NCBI GenBank assembly: GCA_000149265.1
Contig: CH002078.1
Coordinates: 396,061 to 460,060 of the forward strand
DNA from: Ciona savignyi
Lineage: Eukaryota > Chordata > Ascidiacea > Phlebobranchia > Cionidae
Length of the DNA: 64,000 nucleotides
Direction: 5' to 3'
Shown one piece after another: positions 56,298 through 64,000 of this stretch (positions are counted from its first letter, which is position 1; each line of letters opens with the position of its first letter). The notes under the pieces are model-generated. The model was not told where the DNA came from. It was given only the letters and a program-made list of their open reading frames with translations, and searched no databases. The position numbers and the translations under genes are program-made.

Positions 56298-56535
56298 GTT
56301 CTAATAAAAATAGTCATGCACTGTCCGGAACTCTACTTTTTCAAATATGGTTTACCCTATATGGTCGTTCATTTGACGGATTAGTCAGGTTACCGGAGCT
56401 ATTGCAGTGTGTTGAATACGATAAAGTCATTTCTACAGCCTTGCTTTAACTATTAAACATTGATTTGTGGGACGCCAAATACCTTGACCGAGGACACAGC
56501 CGACTAACTATCTTCGTACCAGCCTCCTTTCGGTT
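56210..56535. repeat. Dispersed repeat with TA microsatellite, then S1 fragment
   Basis: 56210-56355 matches 44450-44585 (cgttagcacgagcgagtg, aatagtcatgca). It contains a (TA)n run at 56268-56292. An S1 fragment (gttaccggagctattgcagt) is at 56390-56530, minus sense. Confidence 0.6.
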
Positions 56536-56539
56536 GGCA

Positions 56540-57480
56540 GTAAAACTTACTACAACCTAAGCGTCTGGACGTTAAAATGTAAGAGGTTGTTTCAAAATTT
56601 AAATCGTTATTTTTATCGCTTCTTTAATTTCGTAGATTAACGAGTTAAAAAAAATAAGTTTAAAAATGTACATGTTAACGGGTTTTCGTTTTAAAGTAGG
56701 CTACAATATACCTAGTTTATTCATTTTCCCCTTAGTTTTTAAAAATGGCAAACAAGTATAATCGCGACACGGGAACGGGAAAAGACGGCAAAACAAACAG
56801 TGGTTAAAACACGTCATTCGAGAAAATAATATAAATTAATTAATATAGCGGACGCGGCCGCCAAACGTGAAAGAACAATATTAAGCAATCAAAATTAAGA
56901 CTAGCTTAGGTAACACGACAATAACTTGTTTCGCAACAGTACTGGTGTATGTTAGGAATGCTTTTATTAACCCACCCCGCCATACTTGTTTACCACTCTT
57001 ATGGAATAAACATCGTAGAATTATTCCCCCAATACATGACTGTCATACTTTCACCACCAAACGGAGCTATGGTACGTACGCTGAAGGTAGTCTGTTTCTG
57101 TAGCAATTGTACACTTGAAGCAGGAAAATATTTCTACCTTAACAGACTGATCGTTAGAATATAACGTTTATGATAAAGCGGAAATGGCATTTGCAGGAAT
57201 ATTTCAGTCGGTTTGTTTTGATTAGAACGTCGGTTTTGTTTTTTTGCTAGTGTTAAACGTAACACGATAATGCAGCTTTGCAGTTAGGTTGAATTTCCTA
57301 AAGGCGTAACATGTGAAACAAATTGTAGGAGAAAGTGTAGTAGTTTTATTTAATGACTTGCAATTTGTTTAATTGAGTCTTAAATTAATATTAGCTGCAC
57401 TTGTTTAGTGGTGTGGTATTTTTCGTTGTCATAAGTTAGCGAGGGTGGCAGTTGAGAACGTTTTGGTTAGAAAAGAAGGG
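56540..57480. other. Upstream region of the C2/R-SNARE gene
   Basis: A short frame starting MANKYNRDTGTGKDGKTNSG at 56745 follows a ttttccccttag acceptor-like site. It has no clear donor, so it is not called as an exon. Otherwise no gene is seen. Confidence 0.35.
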
Positions 57481-57482
57481 TG

Positions 57483-57705
57483 ACTCTAAATACTACAGGA
57501 TCAATTAGATTGCTATGAAAAGTAATTCTAACTCTGTCCCAAACATTAATCTCAACCCCAGAAATAACCTTAACCCCAACCCTAACATTAGTATAGGCTA
57601 ATCTTTATTTTAGTGAGAGAAGTTTTTTTCCAAGGCTTTTAAAGTTATGAAGTATAGTAAGCAATCCAAGCGATACAAGCTATCCTGTAGTATTTAGAGG
57701 TACCG
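57483..57705. mobile_element. MITE family M1, intact-looking copy
   Basis: Ends ctctaaatactacaggatc and atcctgtagtatttagag; interior cccaaacattaatctcaacc. It lies about 130 bp before the first coding exon of the C2/R-SNARE gene. Confidence 0.8.
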
Positions 57706-57832
57706 AGAAAAGAATGCTCAATACAATGAATGCTGTTTTGCTGTATCAGTCATTATGACCAAAACTTGTTCCTGTACATTTAATTGCCTTTTACAGTTGA
57801 AAGGTTGGACTGTATTAGGAAAGCATGTGAAT

Positions 57833-59086
57833 ATGAAAATCACGTGTTGCTGTTTCACTTGTTATGTTGGTGAACAAGAGATCCATCAGCCCGAGGAGCG
57901 ACGCTTGATAACCGAGGATGAAGAAGAACAAAGCGACACCGGTATCACACCTACTGAAGTTGAACCGATCACCAGCCCCCCTGAACAAGTGGGTGGGGGT
58001 GACAGAGAACAAAAAGGTGAAAAACTCCATCGCGCGGTTGGCGTCTTGAAAAAATACAATGTCCTCGCTTCTAAGGGTAAAAGTGCGGATGGGAAATTAC
58101 CTGATGACATTACTGAATCGTCAGCCGTTGTTTTGAAAGCCAGTGTGAAAATTATGGCACGAAGTAACCAAGTGAAGATATTCGCACTCGATGCTTCCAA
58201 TGTGATGGAGGTTATCGAAGCAAAACTTTGTGCGAAGGAGCAATCTACTGGGTCAGTGGTGCGGGAAGAGAAACCTGTGATTCAGCTTCGAACCAAACTT
58301 ATCCCATCCGAGACGAGGGGTCACAGTAAAAAGTATGAAGTCCATGAAAGTATAACTGGCGCCATGAAATTTATGAATGAATGTGTTCACACTCTAAGTC
58401 TTAGTGATTTCAAAACCTGCTCTGTCCGTTTTCGACTGTATTATGTGTTGAAGCATCACCATGATATGCTCCTTGGTGAATATATATTAGATATTCAAAC
58501 AATATCACTGGAATATGAAAGTGGGACCACAAACGTGTTGATGGAACTACATGAACCAACAGAAGAAAATGTGAAACCTCCTGAACTGTGTGACACCCAC
58601 CGATCACTAAGCAGTGTGAGTAGCAGCGGGAATGGAAGCCAATCTAGTTTTGCTTCATCTACTTCATCGTTTAAAAGCACAATTCGAAGAGGGGATGTAA
58701 AATCGAGCGCAAGGAAAGGAATTCCAAGTTTTGATGAGAAAGAAGAAAGCGATGACATATTCGCGGAGGACAGCGGTGGGATAAGTCCGGGAGGCAGCAA
58801 ACGGACACGGAAAACCATTTTCCACACCAGTAAGAAGAGCCAGGGTGGTAGTTCATTGGAGTCGGTGGAAGAAGGTCGGACGCAGGACGCACAGGACAAG
58901 GCGGAGTCTTTGAACGCGCTGCAGAAGCTCAAGCGCGGAATGTTGGAACGATCGGATAAAATAAGCGAGACCGCGCAGGCGACTGAAGAGATGGAAAAAA
59001 GTGCGAGCAATTTTAGCGCCGTCAGCGTGAAACTGAGGGAGAAATATGAAAAGAAGCAGTCGAAAAGGAAACAAACATCATCATAG
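57833..59086 (+). CDS. C2-like domain protein with C-terminal R-SNARE-like motif, 417 aa
   Basis: The open frame follows a ttttacag acceptor at 57795. I place the start at ATG 57833 (MKITCCCFTC); reading from the acceptor would add 13 or more residues if an upstream coding exon exists. Residues 5-10 (CCCFTC) could be palmitoylated. An acidic stretch follows (EDEEEQ). Residues about 104-240 look like a synaptotagmin-type C2 fold (VKIMARSNQVKIFALDA ... KLIPSETRGHSKKYEV ... SVRFRLYYVL ... LGEYILDIQTISLE); calcium-binding aspartates are not evident. A Ser-rich linker (258-283) precedes residues 360-410, ALQKLKRGMLERSDKISET then NFSAVSVKLREKYEKK. These align with the R-SNARE helix of VAMP/tomosyn, with the zero-layer arginine at R373. 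There is no membrane anchor. This suggests a soluble regulator of membrane fusion, which is inference. I do not recognise a named orthologue. Confidence 0.6.
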   Translation: MKITCCCFTCYVGEQEIHQPEERRLITEDEEEQSDTGITPTEVEPITSPPEQVGGGDREQKGEKLHRAVGVLKKYNVLASKGKSADGKLPDDITESSAVVLKASVKIMARSNQVKIFALDASNVMEVIEAKLCAKEQSTGSVVREEKPVIQLRTKLIPSETRGHSKKYEVHESITGAMKFMNECVHTLSLSDFKTCSVRFRLYYVLKHHHDMLLGEYILDIQTISLEYESGTTNVLMELHEPTEENVKPPELCDTHRSLSSVSSSGNGSQSSFASSTSSFKSTIRRGDVKSSARKGIPSFDEKEESDDIFAEDSGGISPGGSKRTRKTIFHTSKKSQGGSSLESVEEGRTQDAQDKAESLNALQKLKRGMLERSDKISETAQATEEMEKSASNFSAVSVKLREKYEKKQSKRKQTSS

Positions 59087-59099
59087 CACGAATGTAAGT

Positions 59100-62000
59100 G
59101 AAGTATGAACATGGTTACGAAGTATGGGACATAATGATATTATTCATGTGGCAGTGTGGTGAATTGGTGTTTATCCACCAGTACGAAAGTTATGGAAAAT
59201 TGGTCTTGGATCAATGTTTATAATTGTATATTGAAGATAAAGGTGCACTCCATCAACCTAACAGTTGGTTTTGTATGAAAATACTCAAAATGTGGTGCAC
59301 ACGTATCTCTTTGGGATTTATTAGGAAAGATATTATGCTGAATAACAATTGCAGGATTAATATGTTTTTGATTTCCTGTATTGTGCCATGGCCATAAAAT
59401 CTAATGTTTCAAATTTAAATGAGCTTTACCTACATGAGAAGCCAAGCTGTGGTCACACCTGCCTCCCCACTATTTCGGCGTGGTGCATTAATTAATTATG
59501 CTTTGGGAATGTGCAATAAGTTATGCACGGCGCATTGCATAGAGACACCACACACCGGATATATTTAGAATAGTAAAAAGCTTTAATGTTGTTTTTGTAT
59601 TTATTCAGTTCTGTCCTGTGATCTTGTGTTTTGCCCATGTTCCTGTTACGGTGCAATATTTTAACATTTTCTTAGATGATTTTAAAATAGGTACTGTAGC
59701 TATTTTGTCCGAAACCCATTAAAAGTCTCTGTAATCAGCTCCACGTTATAAAATGATTCATCATGGTCACAGGATATTGTGATTTATTGTGTATGTTTGA
59801 CATCTATCATTGCTGTGTCTCTTCATCTGTGTTTTGCTGTGATTTTTCATTTAGAACTTAATCATTTTTATTTCATTCCTCACTTAAAATGAAACCATGT
59901 GAAATCTTTGTCCTCCCCACCATGCATTCCCAGGGAAAGCTTGAGTATGCACCCACTTGCAGTATCTACCAATTCTATACCGAATCTTCTTTTGCTTTAA
60001 CCGAAAGATCCATTCTTTGCATGATTGAACGACTTCAAACTGTCATTGAGCAGGATTTCCTTTCAATTTATCATTTTCAATTGATTCCTCTACGTGAATA
60101 TGGAGCGTTTTGATAACTAGCCACCATGCTAAGATAAAATCCATTATTTCTTATACTAAAGGGAATCCATTCTACCATGCAGTATTGATTATGCATGGAT
60201 TTGTGTTGTTTTATACTGCCCATGTTACAGCAGCCTCTTTTTATTTGGTAATTACACAATTGTATGTTGTTCATTTTTGTACTTTGCTTTAACGTTTTAT
60301 TCTCTTCCTGCCACAAGGGATTTCCCCTGTTATGATCACTTGGTTAAATAATTTACAACCTTATCCGAGGTTGGGACTTTGGCCAGGTTTTAATTGGACT
60401 TGTTAGAGCAACCGAGCGAGCGCTTTTACTTCAATCAGCGTCAACTGAGCGATTTAAAAGATTCGTCGCGTTTCCTGGCTGCTAATCGATTGCCGTCTAT
60501 GCTCGGACAATAATCGAACGTTCGATTTAAACACCTTTATTTCACTATTGGCCGTCGTAATTTCAAACCCGCTGTCACGTGCTTGCCCGTGTATAGGTTC
60601 GCGGCGTTGTTAGAGCCTCCATCTATAATCGATTGACGCGCTTGTGAGTTAACACAGAATAAACACAACGGTCGTTTATCCACGCTGTAGAACCGTGCGA
60701 GTTAACGCAACAATGTTAGAACCGCCGATCGCACTTTTACTGTTTATAAAACGTTTTCGATAAGACTGCAACTATTGCTAGCTAAACCGGAACTGACGTC
60801 TTGCCACTTTTCCAACAACGCAGATACTGCGCGCTATCAGGTTCCCTTGCTTAAATGCCGAACTCTAGTTTCTCAAAGTTTATATTATCCCCTGTTCGTA
60901 CTATGTATTGTTATGTCGATACCAAATCTTCAATGTACTAAGCAAACTTCAAATCATCTATGACGTACTTGTTTCATTTTTTACTCTGTTCCCAATGCAC
61001 ATTACTTCAATGTTTTGAATTATTTCATTTGTTGTACAAATTGCAGTCTAGTTTTTGTTGTTATTTTTTGGCGGAGAGAACAAATAAGATTAAGAAAATA
61101 ATTCATTTTCCCTTTTATTGATTGGAGTTGTATAATCACACGTCCAAATTTGCAGTGTATTTATAAAGGTCTCATGGATATACTGAATAATACATTACAT
61201 TGTTTTCTGTTTTTGAAAAATGCAGTGAAATACATTTGAGTATGAAATGAATCCTTGTTGTAATTTGTAATATTAAACAAAGCAGGCTTATCTTCAAAAC
61301 ATTTTTTATTTCTTAGCAAAATTTGTTTGTAATGAGTCCTTATGTTAAGCTCTTGCCGATGAGTTATTAATAGCACAATTAGGGGAAGTACTAGATTTGT
61401 GAGTCATTATAAATCTTCTGGGATTTATAACAAAGTCGTTGCTACTTATTAAAGAAGTAGTTATATTTTACACAATCGTTTCAACAATTTGTAACATGAT
61501 ACTCGTTTTATGCTTATTCCTGAATGAGGGCAACTGCTATTTGCCGATTTAAGAAGTTGCATAAGATAGAAACCGTGCTACGGTTTTGTTCAACCCATAA
61601 ATCCATTTGTTTCAACCAACTTTCGTCAATATTCTAGTCTAAGCATATATCTAACCAACCACCTGCCACTGGTTTTCCTTTCCAGGTGGCGGATGGAAAA
61701 CAACTGCTTTAAGTGTCAAGATGTCATGAGGAGATAATAACATGAACTCAGCCGGCTTGGATTAACTGAAATGCATTTCTTGCGAATATGGTATCAAAAT
61801 TGCTATATACACGGGAAATAAACGCCAGGACGACCATAGGCGTTCTCATGCGCTAATTTTGCAGACATTTAAAATCCGAACTTTCTTGGTCAAGTCAAAC
61901 TGTTTTTTTTTCGGGAGTAGGCCTAAATCTATGTTACAAATTGTCTAAAATTGCTAAATGTAACACATGTTACTGCTTTAGCAGCACAGTCTGCTTCGAG

Positions 62001-62215
62001 CGCTTATAAATCCGTAACACAGTTTGATGTGGTATATTTTGGACGGATCGGCTGGCTGTGACCACATTCCATTTGCCAATACTACGAATGGATAATGGGA
62101 ATATCTCCTAATTCTGATATATTTAAGAAATTAACACAAATGCCATGTACATTTGCTTACTTTTATAGGTTATACCGATTTAATGGCCAACAGTTAAGTC
62201 TAATAAAAAATAGAA
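59100..62215. other. 3' flank and intergenic stretch without recognisable genes
   Basis: 59087 to about 59700 may be 3' UTR of the C2/R-SNARE gene, though no canonical AATAAA is close to the stop. 60400-60740 is GC-richer but shows no exon. Frames of 60-80 codons at 59889, 60110 and 60775 have no recognisable content. No known repeat is seen. Confidence 0.45.
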
Positions 62216-62219
62216 CGAT

Positions 62220-62325
62220 TGTTTGGGGCTGAATGGTTAACGCGATTAATTCATATATGGATTTCTATAAATAAATATTTTTATTGAAGAGCACATCATG
62301 GGTTCAAAACTTCCCCATGTAATAA
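62220..62325 (+). mobile_element. S2 tRNA-like repeat, plus sense
   Basis: A-box half ggggctgaatggttaacgcg; B-box half catcatgggttcaaaac. Confidence 0.6.
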
Positions 62326-62409
62326 ATATGTAGAGAATTAGTCTAATTAATATCCCCATTTTGATTCACACTGATTGTGTTGGAAAATATGAACTTATTC
62401 ATTCTGTAC

Positions 62410-64000
62410 TCAAACAACCATGTCGTTTTTAGTTGGCGCATAAAATGTGATGGTCGGGTAGAGTCTATGCGGAGTGTATGTTGTCTTCCGAAGCACGTTC
62501 TGTACTAGTTTGTGTCTGAAGTATCTCCGAGTGTACGGGTCAACTACCGCGTTGTACTCCGGTATGATTGGGTTCTGCTTGTTGCGGAGTCGCTCCGTTT
62601 TAACGTTGTCGAGGACAAAATTTCGTTCCTGCTCCTGAAGCCTTGAAGCGGGTGGAGTGGGGATCGAGCGCCGTCTAGCGGACATGCGATGCAGACCTCG
62701 TTTCTCAGGAGGGATGATGGTTCGTTGGGGCTGGGTGGAGAAAATATTACATGGAACAAGAAAGTACGGTCTTGTGGCCAAATGGTTAACGAGAACGATA
62801 CATATACCGAAAAAACGGTCTTAGCAAAGAGCCCATCATGGGTTCGAAACTGGGACCAATGGAAAAAGTATATATACAAAATCAAAATGTTGATTTTAAA
62901 ATGCGTTTTTTAGATCACGACAATGGCAGAGAAAAGTGACAGGTACGTGGGCAAAACAACGGACTTCGGCTAAAGTGGTGTGATGTGTTGAAGATTACCT
63001 GGGCCGATAAAGTTCGAGTAACAGTTTCTTTAACAACTGGAGATCGGAAATAACCAGCTGAATGTCTGTCGTTCATGGCGTTGTAAGGTCTGATGATGGA
63101 TGTTCTCCTGGGTCGGTGGTATGGGCTGTTGAAGAACTGAAACGAAGGAATTCATTGTTTAAGATACTTGAGTTGATCATGGGTTCAAGTAACTCCCGTT
63201 CTATTGCTAGCGGAATGCATAACTTCATATCGCAGGGGTGGTTTAACCCGTATAATCTTCAGATTACCGTAAAGATACAACTGCTAGGGGCTGCCATCGA
63301 TCCCAATACCTCTTGGCTAATGTCCCAAATACTAATTGATGATGATAAAACTAAATGTATGTTACAGAATGCAGCTAGCCGCAAACTAGAGGAAATTCTA
63401 ATTATGCTGCCTTTCTGTGTTAAACCAGAAAGAAAAATAAAACATAATTTATTTGATAGGTTATTGCGTTATCTTTTAGCAAAAAGATTGCTCTAAACAT
63501 GAAGATATATCTCAATCATACACAACACACTCCATTAGTCCGATAATTCGATGGTGGGCGCGGGGACGATATTTAGAGACCAGAAGTTGGGTCATATACG
63601 ACAAGACATGTTATAAAGATTTCCTAAACCAAAAGGGTTAATGTGGGCACCATAGGTAGGTGATATTACAATTGCCCGTGTTATAATGTGCCCCGTTCTT
63701 TTTCCCATCAGCGTGGCTAAAGTATCTGACAATCACATTTTTAAACAAACAGTTATGCTTGTATCCTAAGCCCTCTAATAATAAATCGCGTAACTAATGT
63801 TACACAATATACGAAGCTTTTAAAGGGTATTGTTCTTTAAATTAATACTCACAACATCCGACTTGATTGCATCCAAGACATATTCCCTTTCCCGGTTCCT
63901 TTGTATCGATATGGGAGGCAGCGGGTGCAGATCAGGGATCGAATCCCGGACTTTGAGCGGCGAGTAACAGGTCAGATGTGGATGGCGGGCCGGGGAGGAG
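62410..64000 (-). CDS. Unrecognised gene, last two visible exons (partial)
   Basis: Terminal exon 62730-62410 (107 codons with TGA) follows a strong polypyrimidine acceptor, tttctccacccag. The preceding exon runs from the window edge to 63853 and ends at a gtgagt donor. Both junctions are phase 0, so the frame runs through. The edge exon reads YSPLKVRDSIPDLHPLPPIS, then IQRNREREYVLDAIKSDV. The terminal exon reads RSIPTPPASRLQEQERNFVL, DNVKTERLRNKQNP, then IPEYNAVVDPYTRRYFRHKL. The phrase (Q)ER-(F/Y)VLD--K occurs in both exons, suggesting an internal repeat. The protein is basic and Pro/Arg-rich, with no membrane segment. It could be a cytoskeletal or ciliary protein, but I have no evidence for that. 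The intron carries an S2 repeat and an S1 remnant. Confidence 0.6.
62765..62860 (+). mobile_element. S2 tRNA-like repeat, plus sense, well preserved
   Basis: Contains cttgtggccaaatggttaac, gatacatataccg, cggtcttagcaaagagccc and catcatgggttcgaaactgg in order. It is a good type copy for the family. Confidence 0.7.
63500..63720 (+). mobile_element. S1 SINE remnant, plus sense
   Basis: Phrases are tcatacacaacacactccat, cgatggtgggcgcgggg and attgcccgtgttataatg; the rest is rearranged. Confidence 0.5.

Noticed and set aside
58495-59112. 205-codon minus-strand frame
   Set aside because: Antisense shadow of the C2/R-SNARE coding exon.
63062-63496. 144-codon plus frame
   Set aside because: No ATG-supported start with known content, and it contains an S2-like phrase (catgggttcaagtaac). 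It lies antisense in the intron of the better-supported minus-strand gene. It remains possible but unsupported.

Overview
The window is animal DNA, almost certainly from the sea squirt genus Ciona. It is AT-rich, with short, phase-consistent GT-AG exons that encode conserved metazoan proteins. It is full of tRNA-derived short repeats of a kind I associate with Ciona (possibly related to the composite SINE described as Cics-1; this is from memory and was not checked). Two 100-N assembly gaps lie at 20799-20898 and 41409-41508. All gene models were read by hand from splice sites, reading phase and protein similarity. No search was run.

Layout. 588-1442 (+): the last two exons of the F-actin capping protein alpha subunit. 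2.3-10.2 kb: mostly repeats, including two hAT-type MITEs, a GCGCGCC minisatellite and the first of three foldback elements. 10301-16391 (+): a five-exon gene for a 496-residue secreted protein with a basic region, a cysteine-rich module and EAR/EPTP-like repeats; its introns hold dense tRNA-like repeats and two more foldback elements. 18797-22810 (+): NDUFB5 (complex I), with a 46-bp satellite of about 1.3 kb in intron 1. 23695-27810 (-): UBXN10 and GGNBP2, head to tail with only 167 bp between them. 28772-29255: a pogo-type MITE. 30.4-38 kb: a four-member family of very small secreted-peptide genes in duplicated and inverted blocks, two of them apparently broken. 39809-40168 (-): FAM32A. 41030-42061: a hAT-type foldback inserted in a SINE. 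48553-54403 (+): an eight-exon monocarboxylate-transporter-like gene (447 residues). 57833-59086 (+): a protein with a C2-like domain and a C-terminal R-SNARE-like segment. 62410-64000 (-): the 3' part of an unrecognised gene running off the right edge.

The genes are unrelated housekeeping, ciliary/nuclear, transport and secreted-protein genes. I see no functional cluster except the peptide family and the possible GGNBP2-UBXN10 operon. Two repeat families recur. S1 is a tRNA-headed SINE of about 300 bp with 20-30 copies or fragments. S2 is an 80-110 bp tRNA-Ser/Leu-like unit with about 20 copies, concentrated between 7.7 and 15.6 kb.

The most noteworthy signals are: three foldback elements built from about 15-bp tandem repeats with 8-9 bp target duplications; the decaying secreted-peptide family; the C2 plus R-SNARE protein; and the EAR-repeat secreted protein.
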